A stretch of DNA of 64,000 nt from Choristoneura fumiferana (lineage: Eukaryota; Arthropoda; Insecta; Lepidoptera; Tortricidae), in assembly GCF_025370935.1 (NCBI RefSeq), contig NC_133482.1, forward strand, positions 18,350,756 through 18,414,755. Direction: 5' to 3'. Shown here piece after piece: positions 1 through 12,357 of the stretch. Numbering within the stretch: the first letter of the stretch is position 1; each line of letters begins with the position of its first letter. The notes under the pieces are model-generated. The model was not told where the DNA came from. It saw only the letters and a list, made by a program, of their open reading frames with translations, and searched no databases. Made by a program: the position numbers and the translations under genes.

Positions 1-2672
1 ATCTCGACCAACCGTTTGTGGGTTAGAATTTTGGCATCGTTAGACACTCAAGAACTCGGCTCCTGCCAGATAGTTCCCGTCGCTTTCTTGCCAAATCTGG
101 CCAGGTTACCAAAAAATACTTTCTAGACCTTTTAACCATTTCCTCGACCTGGGTTTCGTTCCAGAGGCTTGGAAAAAACAATTATCATCCCTCTACATAA
201 ACAAGGAAAGATCCCCTCTTCCTTCCTCCCACCGTCAATCGCCTTATCATCCTGCTTCCAAAATCTAGAGCAATGATTAAGAAACGCCTGGAGTGGTCGT
301 AGAATCAAATAAAATACTGTCCAAAAGCAGTTTGGTTTTCGAGAGGAATGGGCACCATGGATAGTCTCTCGATTTTAAAACTGACATCAGGATCTCCCTC
401 TCAGGAACGAGTTCCTTGTTGGCCGTATTCTTGGACGTATCATCCGCGTATGATAGTGTCATACTCTCCTTACTCAGAGATAAACTATCTAAGCTGAGTC
501 TGCCGCAGAAGCTGACGCATTTCATATGCAACTCCTAATGGAACGATCCATCGAGGTGAGACATAATGGTTCCCTTCCACTCCGAGGCTAATCTGGCAAG
601 GGCTTCCACAAGGATCCGTATTAAGTCCCTGCTCTACAGCTTGTACACCCACGACCTTGACGAGGCTGTTTCACCGTTCTGCAACATAACGCAATACGCA
701 GACGACATAGCTTTGTACGCATCGTCCCTTCCGTCGAATAGCCACCTGCAACTTGAACCAAGCCCTATTCTACCTGGGTGAATGGCTTGCTGTCCATGGT
801 CTTTCCCTTTCAGTTTCCAAATGTAGCGTGGTTCCTTTTACTAGAAAAGGTCGTTCCCCCCTGTGGAAGTCGCCTTCAATAATCAACTAATCCCTGTCAG
901 TAAACAAGTCAAATTCTAGGCGTTACGCTTGACTCTCGGCTTTTCGGTTGCCCCCATATTGATTCCACAGTTAAAAAGTGCCAATCAAACATCAACATTC
1001 TGCGTTGTCTTCGGGTGTGTGGTGGGGTGCCCACCCTATTCCCAGAAACTCCTCTATAATGCCATAGTACGCAGCGTCCTTGATTATGGCTCTTTTACTT
1101 AGAACCTGTAAAAGGTGGCCTTAGGTAAACTGGACAAAATCCAGTACCAGTCCCTCCGGTTATCCTGGGAGCCATGAAATCCTCCCCGACCAATGCCCTT
1201 CAAAGTAGAAGCAACTGACCCCCCCTTTACCTCCGACGTCAATACCTGGCTGATCGTTTCTTCCTCAGACTTTCCCTTCTGGACGACCACCCCTCTTACC
1301 TAACTGCAAGAACTATCGGATTTAATTACTGACAGTGGATTCTGGTTCAACAAAAACCCGCCATGTCTTATCAATAGCTTCCGCAAATTCAATAACCTCC
1401 CAGACCCCTCTTTCACATGCTCCCTTCTCCCCCTTTTTGCTCACAGTTACGATGCTCTAATCTTCAACCCAACATCATCCTTAACTTTCGGAATAAAAAG
1501 ACCGCCGGAGCTAACAGTTCTTTCTACACAACATCGAAACTCCTGGCAAGCTGGTCTTTGTTTTCACAGATGCCTCCAGCTTATGGTTGGCGGCGCTGGG
1601 TTCGGCAGTCTGGATCCCGAAAGATTCAGTTATCCTGAGCTTTAAGTGCCCACCTCACACGTCAGTCTTTACCGGTGAGCTAGTCGCTATTCTGGAAGCC
1701 GTTAAATACATTAATGCTCATGGTATTTAGCAACTCGTTAATTTTTACGGACTCTCTTAGCGGTTTACAATCCATCACGCCAATCCTTTCTCTGCCAAAT
1801 TAACTATCCTTTAGTGCTACTCATCAGGCATCCTATTCGAAGCCATCTCGCAACCTGAGAGATCGTTGGCCTGGATTCCCAGTCATTCTGGGATCCGGGA
1901 AACGAGGTCGCTACGCATATGCTAAGAGAGGCCATAGAGATCGGCAGCTTGGATCACTCCCACTGCTATTTCTATGACCTCTTCTCTGCTGCCAAATCCG
2001 ATCTCACCTCTCTTTGGCTCCGTCATTATGAGGCTCCTTACTGTCAAAGGCCGTCATTACGGGGATATTCAACAAACAAACACCTCCCCTAGCGTTTTTC
2101 CGGTTTCGTCAAGCGAACAAACAGACAACCTCTGTCATCTGCAGATTACGTATCGGACATACTTGTGCTCGCTCCATCCCGCCTGTATATGATGGGGTAT
2201 TGTTCAATCCCCCCTCTGTCCATGCGCTTGGAGGAGGGTCGCCGACCACATTATGTTAAACTGCCATGAGAACTGTTCCCCTTTACAACATCCTTCCCCC
2301 CGTATCCCAAACCCACCAACCTCAAAACCTCCTACTTCATGCCTCCTCCAACAAGAAAATCCTTAACATGTTAATTAATTATATAACTAAGAAAAATAAA
2401 TAACTATAGGTGCTTTGCTTTTGTCGCTCCCTTTGATCCGATCTGTAATGTCTAAATGTTTTGTACTGTCTTCTATGTTTTTGTGCGTCCCTATGTTTTG
2501 TGTAGTTCTATTGCAGGTACGCACAAACTCGCTTCCACAACCCCCGTTTAGAAATCTTATCCAACCGGTCTGACACAATATACACTTGCTGCTGTCAGGT
2601 GTCATTGGCAGTAATGGACGCTAACCAAAGCGACCGATGCCACTAAACAAAAAGTTGAAGTTGAAGTTGAAT
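1..2672 (+). pseudogene. Decayed non-LTR retrotransposon (RT + RNase H), 5' end outside window
   Basis: Fragments of one LINE ORF2 can be followed in changing plus-strand frames. Around 180-290 there is an early RT block (IIPLHKQGK, then IALSSCF). At 690-725 lies the RT catalytic box QYADDIALYASS, followed near 770-850 by YLGEWLAVHGLSLSVSKC. RNase H pieces follow: FTDASS near 1565, FTDSLSGLQS near 1745, and WIPSHSGI near 1873. A Cys/His-rich tail sits near 2220-2270. The element ends near 2650-2672 in a GTTGAA repeat. Numerous stops and frameshifts break it, so it is a dead copy. RT plus RNase H in this order is typical of I/R1/LOA-type LINEs; I cannot fix the clade. Endonuclease and ORF1, if present, lie before the window. 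Confidence 0.75.
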
Positions 2673-2731
2673 TATTTCATGTATTATTGTTTAGTTCAAC
2701 CTAGTGTATCGTATCTCTCATTTCAGATAGT

Positions 2732-2858
2732 AGCTGGTAGTTATCCCACCGAAAACTGGCTGATTATCAACAAGTCGTCCACCTACCACCGTGTCTCTGT
2801 CAACCTCGACACTGGCAGAATCATCAAAAAATTGATGGAGCCACTTTTCCTAAATTGA
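2732..2858 (+). CDS. Candidate terminal coding exon of an unidentified host gene
   Basis: A pyrimidine-rich stretch ending TCTCATTTCAG (2721-2731) looks like a splice acceptor. It is followed at once by 41 sense codons and TGA at 2856-2858. The peptide begins IVAGSYPTENWLIINKSSTY and ends KKLMEPLFLN. Its third codon positions are rich in C (ACC, AAC, ATC, TCC, TAC, GTC, CTC), unlike the AT-rich surroundings and unlike the neighbouring decayed LINE. It matches no other sequence in the window. A short ATTGAATTGAATTG repeat follows the stop and an assembly gap starts about 100 bp later. I do not recognise the protein family. It could also be a fragment of a pseudogene or of an unrecognised transposon; no upstream exon can be identified. 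Confidence 0.35.
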
Positions 2859-2883
2859 ATTGAATTGAATTGACATGGATCTT

Positions 2884-2956
2884 TATGATCCCAGTCTAAT
2901 ACGTCCCACTGCTGGGCACAGGCCTCCTCTCAGAAGAGGCTTGGTTTGTAATTCCC
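2884..2956 (-). mobile_element. SINE-A 3'-end fragment cut by assembly gap
   Basis: The plus strand reads TACGTCCCACTGCTGGGCAC followed by AGGCCTCCTCTCAGAAG, the reverse complement of the SINE-A 3' region seen complete at 15426-15726. The sequence then runs into the gap at 2957, so the tRNA-like head is not visible. Confidence 0.7.
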
Positions 2957-3396
2957 NNNNNNNNNNNNNNNNNNNNNNNNNNNNNNNNNNNNNNNNNNNN
3001 NNNNNNNNNNNNNNNNNNNNNNNNNNNNNNNNNNNNNNNNNNNNNNNNNNNNNNNNNNNNNNNNNNNNNNNNNNNNNNNNNNNNNNNNNNNNNNNNNNNN
3101 NNNNNNNNNNNNNNNNNNNNNNNNNNNNNNNNNNNNNNNNNNNNNNNNNNNNNNNNNNNNNNNNNNNNNNNNNNNNNNNNNNNNNNNNNNNNNNNNNNNN
3201 NNNNNNNNNNNNNNNNNNNNNNNNNNNNNNNNNNNNNNNNNNNNNNNNNNNNNNNNNNNNNNNNNNNNNNNNNNNNNNNNNNNNNNNNNNNNNNNNNNNN
3301 NNNNNNNNNNNNNNNNNNNNNNNNNNNNNNNNNNNNNNNNNNNNNNNNNNNNNNNNNNNNNNNNNNNNNNNNNNNNNNNNNNNNNNNNNNNNNNNN
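2957..3396. other. Assembly gap (440 N)
   Basis: A run of 440 undetermined bases. It directly abuts the start of duplicated copy A, so the left boundary of that duplication cannot be read. Confidence 1.
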
Positions 3397-5626
3397 AGTG
3401 CTTATAAAAAATACCAGTTCAGCCGTTTTTGAGATATTGAACTTTGAAATTACAATGTCGGTGGGGTTATCAAATTTTCTAAGTTGGTTAACTCGAAAAA
3501 ATAGAAAATTCTTATCTAAATCTTATTAATTATAACGGTACCTAATAATTTTCAGATACGAAGTATTTACGCTAAATCGGTTCTTCATGTGGACGCAACG
3601 AATATTTAGTTAGATACAAGTATATTTAACTAGATATGTTAGTATGCAATTAGATACATGTATTTAAGAGATGTAAACCTCATCACTTTTAATAAGCTAC
3701 TGATATTTAATCAATTAATTATAGTACCTATAAGTAATAATACTTATATTGAATGATATCGTCCCGGATAACACACGTCTTAAATTGAGTTTAGCTCGAC
3801 ACGTTTCAGGCTAATCCGTAGCCCTTCTTAGGAGCAACGCGACTCAGCGGCTGCTGCAACACGCGCACTGCGCGCCGCCGCTCTGCTCGCGCGACTACCC
3901 GACGAAACTGACACCGGTGCACAACTACCCGCGTTTTCATCGTCATTTTCGTTATAACTGTCAAATGTAGGGTAGCACACAACAAGTTATAGTACTTGCT
4001 TAAAATTATCCAAATAATAACTATTTTTGGATTAGACCGGCACTAAAATAAAAAAGTCAGCTAGAAAACTACAGACAGCCAGTGAAATTATTAGCGCATA
4101 AGGTATTTATCTCAGCTCCCCAGGCAAGCGACGCTTCTCTAACGCTATGGTGCAGCAAGTACCCATGAATGATGGTTTTGACTTAACATCAGGTTACGGA
4201 CATGCACGTACTCACCATTAGAAACTTTTTTTTACCATAAGCTAATAGAAAACATCGCAAGAAAACTTGCACGTACACACCAAGAAAGAAACAATGTATA
4301 TAAAGTTTCAAATCCCCACTGAGCCCGCGTGGGAACTAAGACCCAAGCCCTTTAATTTTGAGTGAAAGTCTACGCCCAGCACTGAGCGCAAATAGACTGA
4401 AAGTTGAATTAAAATGAAACAAGTTTCAGTTTCCATTGTCAACGTTATTTATAAGCACGCTAGAACACAATAATGCGTTGAAATTGTTTAAAAGACATTA
4501 TTCTTCCTGTGGCGAGTACTATTCTTGCAGCCTTACCACGATCATGCAGAACTGGCGACTCGGATAGCGTTTTCTTTATTCATTGCGTGGCTGTGATGCT
4601 CGTCATGCGGTAGTTACCTGGCAATACACGCAATGAACATAACACAAACATAATAAGCGATACGTTCGTCTTGCCGTCGGTTACCCGTAGTCGTTAGTTA
4701 TGATTCCTACAACAAAACAACTGTCAGTTGCATTGCTCCCACAATCAAGATACCGCATTACTTCCCCATCAATAGCACGCACAAAAAAGCAACCATCTGT
4801 TTGCTTCACACGGAACCCTAAACACTAAACCAATTTACTCGCAACGAATTTGGGGTTTCCTTTTGTTCCCGTTTAGTGCTTCCAAGCGCTTCGGGGCGTT
4901 ATTATAAGCGGTGTTTTTTTGTGCAAGAGCACATTCTGCACATTTTTTATTCTGTGTAATAAATAGCGATTTCCTAGTGGGAATAAGATAGTATATTATG
5001 CACATATTTCATTGTGAATACGGAGAGATGAATTGTATTACTTTTTGTTTCGTAAATAATATTACAGCGAATTCTCTCGAAAGATCTTGAGTGAATGTTA
5101 CCTGGGGATATTGGGCGAGACAAAGTAAAGACCTGTCAAGGTGTGAATCAGACCCGCGTGCTGACAATCCCTACAAATTTAACTAAAAGCCAGCAAAAAA
5201 AGGGCGGTAATTTTTTTGTACACTTTGGCATTTTTCCCAATTTCATAACTATGTCAACGGAAAACTACTGTTAAGCTGTTGAACGCTACGGTAACAATTA
5301 TAAAAACACACTAAAGGAAGTCTTAAATCAAAATTTAATTCTGTGTTTCGTACCCCTAACGGAGCCCTATTGCTGGCATTCACGTCCGTCCGTCTGTTCG
5401 TCTGTCACACAGGTTTATAGCTGAACGAATGGAGCTACAATTTGGTTACCAATATATTGATAAATCAGTTTTTTTCTTTGAAATCCTATAATTATTTTGA
5501 AGTCGATTATAATAACTCTACACTTTATACATTTTGCTTCAGAGCGTACCTTACTTATATTTTGATATACTTAAAATTAGTACACAGCCCTCGGTGCACC
5601 AGTCTAACTCGCACATGGCCGCTTTT

Positions 5627-6235
5627 TAGGGTTTCGCCATGTCTGTCTGTCTGTCTGTCCGTCCGCCCGCGGCTTTATTCAGGGACTAAAAATGCTAGAA
5701 AGCTGTAATTTTGCACGGATGTATAGGTAAACTATGCCGACAAAATAGTACAATAAAATACAAAAAAAAAAATATGGTCCCTACCATAGACATAATGTGG
5801 GGGTGATTTTTTTTTCTAATCCAACCCTATAGTGTGGGGTATCTTTGGACAGGTCTCTTAAAATCATTAGGGGTTTGCTAAAACGATTTTTCGATTCATT
5901 GATTTTTTTGCGAAATATTCAACTTTAAAATGCCAATTTTCATTAAAATCAAGCGCCCCCCCCTCTAAAATTTAAACCGGTGGGTGGAAAAATTTGAAAA
6001 AAATCAGAATGGTGCTTAGTATATCAAAATTTCAAGGAAAACTATAACGGCTAAGTTTGCTTGAGAATTATTTGTAGTTTTACTCTTAAATAGCAGCCTA
6101 AAGTATAAAATAGGTATACCTAAACTCCATATAAAGTACGAAATCCTTAGAAAAATATTACTTAATTTTTTCGTAATGGCTACGTTACCCTATTTTCGGC
6201 GTGTCCGATACGCTCTTGACCGGTTTTTCTGTTCC
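5627..6235 (+). repeat. 0.6-kb dispersed repeat E (plus orientation), copy A
   Basis: It starts at TAGGGTTTCGCCATGTCTG with a CTGT/CCGT microsatellite, runs through a C-rich tract near 5955 and ends near GTGTCCGATACGCTCTTGAC. The same sequence recurs in reverse orientation at 14040-14645. The pair therefore brackets about 7.8 kb as a widely spaced inverted repeat. No ORF or terminal duplication was seen, so the class of element is unknown. Confidence 0.75.
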
Positions 6236-8068
6236 AAGAGACCACATCCATGATTTATATTATTTTCAAAGTCTTTACTGTACTATGTTACAACTTTTCA
6301 CCTCGCTACTCTGCTAGCTCTCTTGTTCTGAGGTCCTAACTGATATTCCCAAGAGTTTCTTGTGACCCGGGAAGAAGTCCCAAGTCCCAGGGTTCCCGCA
6401 GGTGTCCCGCATCAATATGCCGCCGTCGTGCGCCGGTGATTAAAGGCATAACTACTTAACTGCGTCGGCGACGGGCGCGGTATTGAAATGTCGTATGTTT
6501 AGAAATCGGGCAGGTGTCCAAGGCACACTCGGTTTGTGCGAACATACGAGTTTGTTACTTTGTGAGTTCCATTGAATCCCATTACTATTATTATTTGAAG
6601 GGTCTACGGAAAGAATATGTCTGTCTTTACCTTGGCAACTTTTTGAGTTATAGCGTTTTGAAAGTTAGTCATCACGAACAATTACTATGGTTACAATTTC
6701 TTTTAAAGTTAAAAAAATCTATTTTATATTGTTTTCAGGTTATTTAATTTAATTGTGAGGCATTGCATTGCTATTTGCGAGCTCTATATTTTGAGATAAA
6801 AGTCTCAAATTAAAAAAAGTGACGACACGCTTTTCCGTGGACTCCTCACTTTATTCTGTGCCATTGCTGAGAATTTTTGAGGCGATCGTGATTTTGAATG
6901 GCTCACGACTGTAACTTCAAGTAGCAACAGAGTTGTAGATTGGACTTTTATTTTCTTTTTAGTTTTTTTAAAGCGGTCGGCTTTCAATGTTTTTTGTTAT
7001 ATCGAAAATACAAACTGAAACATAGATGCACAGAAAAACCATTCCGTGCTGCGTGCTATACCTCAACACCACCACTGGACAGGAGTACAGACACAAATTT
7101 CTCCTATGCACCACATATCTCAGCTTGTTTGTTTACGACACTAGAGGCATCTATGTTGTAGCCCTCATCGAGAAACTTTCAACACTCCATCGGAACTAAC
7201 CGTTCACCCGGACAAGAGATGTCACTATTAAACAATCAAATTAAGATTGGTTTTGGGAGTCTTTTTGTATTTTTTATTTCAACTCCAAATTTTGTTACTT
7301 TTGTAACAAAATCTTAGTTTTTTTGTCATATCAAAGTAAGGCTTTGTGGTGTGCACTAAAGAATAGTTTTGTTGTATTTATTGTACTGTTCCAATATACC
7401 TACACTATCCTGTACCCTCGACTTCGTCTGCGTAGAATTCGTTTATCGCTCCCGCGGGAACTATGCAACTTTCAGGGATAAATCGGCTCAGTGGTTTAGA
7501 CGTGAAGAGGTAATAAACACTTACAAACTTTCGCGTTTGTTTAGTGGGATCGTAGTGTATGACTTTGAAATACTCTCCTACACGCGTGACAGTACAGTTG
7601 CCCAGCTGAGTTGTAAAAGTAAATTCGGCCTAGCCAGCCATATTAGAGCCCACAATAGGCGTCTTAATTCATAGAGGATAGTTTTGTGGGGTCGCCGTCA
7701 TCGAAACCCATGAGGAGGACTATATATATAGTGTATGACACGAACGTCAACTAAATATTAGCTTCGGACTGTCCCTTCCTGTGTCCCTCAGTTCCTGTTC
7801 CCGACAGGCCCCGCCCAATCCTTGTTGCAATGCCACTAACATATTTCAAACCACACTATACATATTTATCTAGTGAAGAGATAAATTGGTTCTGAACTTG
7901 GGGCAATTTCATGAGGGTTAGCGAATAAGATAAGCAACATAGAACATGCGTGCAAACGTTGTCGAAAGGAAGCTAAGCTAAAGTTAAGCTTGAAGGTAGG
8001 TTGAACCTAGCTTATTTTTTTCCGCCATTCGTCTCTATCTCGAGCATGTTCCTGCCACTCTAGCAGTG

Positions 8069-8197
8069 CCCTTAGTGTAAGTTTTCGGTTATAAATTTAC
8101 GTCTCGATCGCTTTCGCGTTAAAATCTCAATTTATATGGAAACGTTTGCGATATTCGTGTTTCTATACGTTCCATACAAATTGAGTTACACTAAGGG
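8069..8197. mobile_element. MITE with CCCTTAGTGTAA termini, copy A
   Basis: The ends CCCTTAGTGTAA and TTACACTAAGGG are perfect inverted repeats enclosing a 129-bp element with no coding capacity. The same element in copy B (56309-56459) has about 22 extra internal bases. Confidence 0.75.
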
Positions 8198-8246
8198 TAC
8201 AGATATACGTCCAAGTCGTCCCACCATCTCTTCAGCCTGCCTCTGC

Positions 8247-8377
8247 GGGGCTACTAACTTCGAAATTCGTAAATCGAAGTTTGAATCGTTCCGTCCCTCT
8301 GACACTTAAACTAATTAATACGAGAGTGAGAAGTTAGGTTTGATACGAACTTCGATTTTCGAGTTTCGGAGTAGGCC
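8247..8377. mobile_element. Palindromic MITE (GGGCTACT / AGTAGGCCC type), copy A
   Basis: The left end GGGGCTACTAACTTCGAAAT pairs imperfectly with the right end ATTTTCGAGTTTCGGAGTAG. The internal CGTCCCTCTGACACTTA and TAATACGAGAGTGAG segments match the MITEs at 23612-23746 and 33042-33163. Non-coding. Confidence 0.7.
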
Positions 8378-8939
8378 CACTGTTTCGGTGGCCATCCCTC
8401 GGGAAAGGACAGGTCTTTTCCCAACAGTGGGACACTTCAACCTGCTAAAACAATTGTTCCGTTTGTAGTTGTCAAGAGAAGGTTATACTCTATTAAACCA
8501 AGATAATAAAGTGACAGTATGAAATGTCAAATGCAAAAATAATGTGACCATCATAATACGAATAGAATGCTGCTCTCTGATTTCGGTTTTCGACATAATG
8601 GCAAATAATCGATAAAATATGATATTTTATGGAAACAAAAATAAAATAAAAGCATTCAATATTCTACTTTCCATAAAGCATTGAGCTTTTAGGCAAAATT
8701 TATTAGAATGAAAATGAAATTTAAACATCAACATTTACAAAAAGTCGAAATATCTCCTGTACGGTGGCATTTTCACTAGACCCGTTTTACCTTTTTTAGG
8801 ATGTCTTAAGTGCCCTACGTGTGTTAGTTGGTACATAACAGATCCGTTTATACATCTTAACATTTTACTTATACGTATAACATAGGTATGTACTTACCGA
8901 AACTTTTCGGTGATTACCGGTTGTGGCACATCACTATTT

Positions 8940-9147
8940 CCATCCATCCCAGCCTATATACGTCCCACTGCTGGGCACAGGCCTCCTCTCAGAACAAGAG
9001 GGCTTGGACCATAGTTTCCACGCGGGCCAGAAAGCTCGTGGTAAAGAAATGTAATTCCGCACATGAATTTTGAAAGTGCGAGCCGGGGTTGAACCACGAC
9101 CCTCTGCTTGAGAGGCGATAGGTCAAACCACTAGGCCACCACGGGTA
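8940..9147 (-). mobile_element. SINE-A insertion, copy A, internally deleted
   Basis: A reverse-complement SINE-A: the conserved 3' end is on the left and the tRNA-like head (ACCACTAGGCCACCACGG) on the right. It is flanked by a perfect 13-bp target-site duplication CACATCACTATTT at 8927-8939 and 9148-9160. The middle of the SINE (between the GCGTGGGAACTATGG region and the CCACGAGCTTT region) is missing. Copy B carries the same insertion at 57210-57430, so the insertion predates the duplication. Confidence 0.9.
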
Positions 9148-10104
9148 CACATCACTATTTATGAGATCTAAAAAACAGGTAACACATGAAACGTCATTTT
9201 AGTATCTTGGTTTAATGAACAGAGTATAGTTGTGGAAGACAATTAGTTAAATGTTTTTTAAAAATTATAATAATCAGATTTTAAAATCTCCATTCAGAAA
9301 GTATGTAGGTACTAAGTGAGTATACAACTAAGACAGAAGATGGTTGCAGAGTAGGTTTAGTATCATTTTCGTTATTGTTATACTCATACGAAGCTGGGGC
9401 TGGTGACTGTATTAGATAAACAAGAACTAAATTGCGTACAAACAAAATAAATTGCCAGGGGTGCCCCCGGCAGGGCTATCGCTTATTAAATCATACCGTT
9501 CATAATACCCGGGACTTCTAAGGATAAGCCACTGGATTATAACCTAAATCCGTATTATGTACACACGTTCACTAACTTAGTTTAAGGTCATTGTCCCAGT
9601 TTTGAAAGGAATTTCATTCGACTGCTAAATCTATAATGGTTTATTGAATCAGGCGTTACTTTGCGGAGGTCCATATCAATGAACTTATAGTAGATTGTAC
9701 AACAAGAGCATAAAACGAGCCATTTTACCAAGACGTTCATATAGCCACCCGAGCCGGTACGGCGAGGGTGGATAGACACGTCGAGGGGAAAATGGATTTA
9801 ATGCTCGAGTTTTACGCTCTGCTTTTCACTTCGATGGCGAGGAAATGAAATAGCAAGTGAAAACAATTGTTCACTCACTAAGTAATTTTGATTTTTCATG
9901 CATTACTATTAAATTATATTTTTTTTAGTTTAGTGATTTATTTTGATTGATTTTTAGTTTTATATAAATAAAAAATGTATTAAAAAAATATAAAGAAACT
10001 TCTTTGGTTGTGGCTGTTGACACCTAATTACCTTGGTCTTAAACGAAGATTTTATTTAATGCACTAGTGCATAAAAAGTCATTTTTATTGAGAAGTGAAA
10101 AAGA

Positions 10105-10372
10105 ATTTCCTTGCTCACCCGCGACCTTGTGATAGTTAAGCTTATGCAAAATTTGCGTGTTCATGCAGTTCCTCCACCTCCACACTGTAAGAACACACAG
10201 AAATCACACAAACCCATCTATCACCACCACCACACCACACTGACGCGTTTCGAACTCAACCAGAGCTCATCTTTAGAGTAACACAACCGTACACCATGCT
10301 ACCAGATGTTAGACTCAACAGATAGGGTCTTGCATAAGCAACTATCATAAGGTCGCGGGTGAGCAAGGAAAT
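10105..10372. mobile_element. MITE with about 43-bp terminal inverted repeats, copy A
   Basis: ATTTCCTTGCTCACCCGCGA on the left pairs with TCGCGGGTGAGCAAGGAAAT on the right, and the pairing extends through CCTTGTGATAGTT and AACTATCATAAGG. The interior contains a CA-rich tract and a short CATGCTACCAGATG segment. No ORF. The copy-B equivalent lies at 58395-58662. Confidence 0.8.
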
Positions 10373-10750
10373 TATTTTAGTTCATTAAATCTATAATGGG
10401 TTAAGCGAGAGAAGCCAGAGGTAAAGGCTAGTCCAAATCATAATAAATATAAGCTCGTAAAAAAGAAACCATTTATAAAGATCAAAGGAAATACTAAGCT
10501 GACAAAAAATCTGGATTTACTCGAACTAAATTAAACAGCAAAGTCGAAGTACCTACATTATCTGAAACTGTTAAGACTTGTTTTTAGGGTTCCGTAATGG
10601 TGCAAATGGGACCTTAACTAAGGCTCCGTTATCTGGTCGTCCCTCGTCTGTACACAAAGTTCTGTCAAATCTATTTTAAAAAGTCAGTTGTGGCCAACTT
10701 ACAGAATAAACGTTTTGACTGAATAGTTAGTCATGAAAATTGGGCAATAA

Positions 10751-10942
10751 GGCCGCTTGTAGACGTCCGTGTGTCACCGGACAAAGGACCAATTTTTCGC
10801 CGGACTTGCGGTGCTGTATGGCTAGAAGTCGCTGGACAAGACATGTTCACACATTCATTGTAAGCCATACAATGATACAACACCATAAGTCCGGAAAAAA
10901 AGCGATCCGTTGTCCGGTGAAAACACCGGTCTACAAGCGGCC
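10751..10942. mobile_element. MITE with TAA target duplication, copy A
   Basis: Ends GGCCGCTTGTAGAC and GTCTACAAGCGGCC are perfect inverted repeats, with imperfect pairing (TCACCGGACAA... TTGTCCGGTGA) continuing for about 70 bp. TAA flanks both sides (10748-10750, 10943-10945). The size (192 bp) and TWA-type duplication fit a PIF/Harbinger-derived MITE; this class assignment is inference. Confidence 0.75.
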
Positions 10943-10984
10943 TAAGTGTATTACAATGACCGCCATAACATGCAAGCTTGTCAT

Positions 10985-11275
10985 TGATGGTAAGTAAATG
11001 ACCGCCACCGTGGACATCCACAATAAGCCAAATGAGCAAGTGGCTCTCCTGATGGTAAGAGATCACCACCGCCCATAGACACTGCAACACCAGGGGCAGA
11101 TGCGTTGCCAACCTAGAGGCCTAAGGTGACCTCAAGTGCCAGTAATTTCACCGGCTGTCTTACTCTCCACGCCGAAACACAACAGTGCAAGCATTGCTGC
11201 TTCACGGCAGGATTAGCGAGCAAGATGGTGGTAGCAATCCGGCCGGACCTTGCACAAGGCCCTACCACCTGCATT
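10985..11275 (-). mobile_element. SINE-like repeat C, reverse copy (copy A)
   Basis: Reverse complement of the repeat seen at 20299-20557: CTCTCCTGATGGTAAGAGAT, then CACTGCAACACCAGGGGCAG, then TCACCGGCTGTCTTACTCTC, ending at GGACCTTGCACAAGGCCC. No ORF is conserved between family members. Confidence 0.75.
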
Positions 11276-11316
11276 ACCGATAACCGATGTGTTGCCAGCT
11301 TAGATAGAAAGTTTGA

Positions 11317-11817
11317 TATAATAATAATAATAAATTTTTATTTTTACATAATTTACGGCTTCCTCATCCAAAGGCAGCGCAGCGCGGGGCATTGTACCTA
11401 AGACGCTAGCGGCGTTGCCTCGTTGCACTGCAAGGCTCAGTCTTTGGGCGAAGAAAAAGCCTGCTCTTTGGTCGCCAGATATGCCGATTAGTTTGTCCGA
11501 CACAAACAAGGTTTCGACCGGCAAGTGCCGCAAAAAAGTAGTTGTCCTTAAGAAAGGCATATTTGCGGCACTTGACGGTTTGAGCATCGTCTGCAGCTGT
11601 CCCTGGTTTCCGCGCAGACCGTTGGACGTGGGACGGGGCTAACGTATCCACCCATGTATGTAACATCCCACGCCAACGGTAGCCCCAGACGCCACGGCAC
11701 CAACGTACAACCGTCGGGCCTCTTCCCGTCCGCAGCAGAAAGACCTGTAGGCTCTAGGGAAATTCATGTTTAAATAAATATTTTTTTATTTCAGATAATT
11801 TTTACAAGTATTTTGGT
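11317..11817 (-). mobile_element. 5'-truncated LINE 3' end present only in copy A
   Basis: Copy B passes directly from GGTTTGATGTAAATCC (59691 on) where copy A has about 500 extra bases. These start with an ATAATAATAAT tract on the left (the 3' tail of a minus-strand retroelement). A minus-strand frame reads KCRKYAFLKDNYFFAALAG and then SVLGTMPRAALPLDE, which resembles the C-terminal end of LINE-type ORFs. The element therefore inserted after the two copies separated, or segregates between haplotypes. The clade is uncertain. Confidence 0.65.
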
Positions 11818-11825
11818 TAATGTAA

Positions 11826-12140
11826 ATCCTACTTTTCTATTTACATTATAAATGCGAAAGTTTGTGAGTATGTGTCTATATGTTTGTAACTCCTTCACGC
11901 ATAAACGTCTGGGTGAATTTGAATAAAACTTTGTACGGAACTCGAGTCGAGAGTTACGGTATGAGATCCAACTCGCACTTGACCGATAATTTCACAGAAT
12001 TTCTCAGAAACTGTAAGGCAAAGGCAGGTCTTGAGTTTTTACTCCCAGATAAAGCTCTATCCAGATTATCATCCGTCTGGAAACTTCTAGGCTTTCGGGC
12101 GGGATTAAAAATGTAGAAACGGAAACTACGGACAGATAAT
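11826..12140 (+). mobile_element. Helitron-like 5' region, copy A
   Basis: The block TAAATGCGAAAGTTTGTGAG followed by TTTGTAACTCCTTCACGC and CTGGGTGAATTTGAATAAAA resembles the start of widespread non-autonomous lepidopteran elements, probably Helitrons, that begin TC(C)TACT. The copy-B equivalent begins at 59704. No 3' CTAGT end is visible here, so it is a fragment. The class assignment is inference from general knowledge of such repeats. Confidence 0.4.
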
Positions 12141-12158
12141 GTTATTCTTAGAAAAGTT

Positions 12159-12320
12159 CAACAAGCTTTTTTAAAATGTATAAATGCAGTTTTTCTTCTT
12201 ATTAAAATCGCTGACATGGTTCCTAAGAACAGATCTTCGACATCGATCATCTTGACAATCGAAGAACAGATCTTCGTATGTCTTATAGTTTCAGACTTTC
12301 TCATACTGACCGATGACCTA
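12159..12320. repeat. Right half of an inverted-repeat element, copy A
   Basis: This matches only the right arm (60905-61026) of a foldback element that is complete in copy B. Copy A also has a short internal tandem repeat, with AACAGATCTTCG occurring twice (near 12228 and 12264). Confidence 0.65.
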
Positions 12321-12357
12321 CAAGCAATTTATTCCTCTTATACATAATAATAATATT

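Noticed and set aside
2875..3432. Open frame across the first gap
   Set aside because: Same artefact; only a SINE fragment and dispersed repeat flank it.
10731..11111. 126-codon minus frame
   Set aside because: It runs through a MITE and into repeat C; no conserved coding signal between copies A and B.
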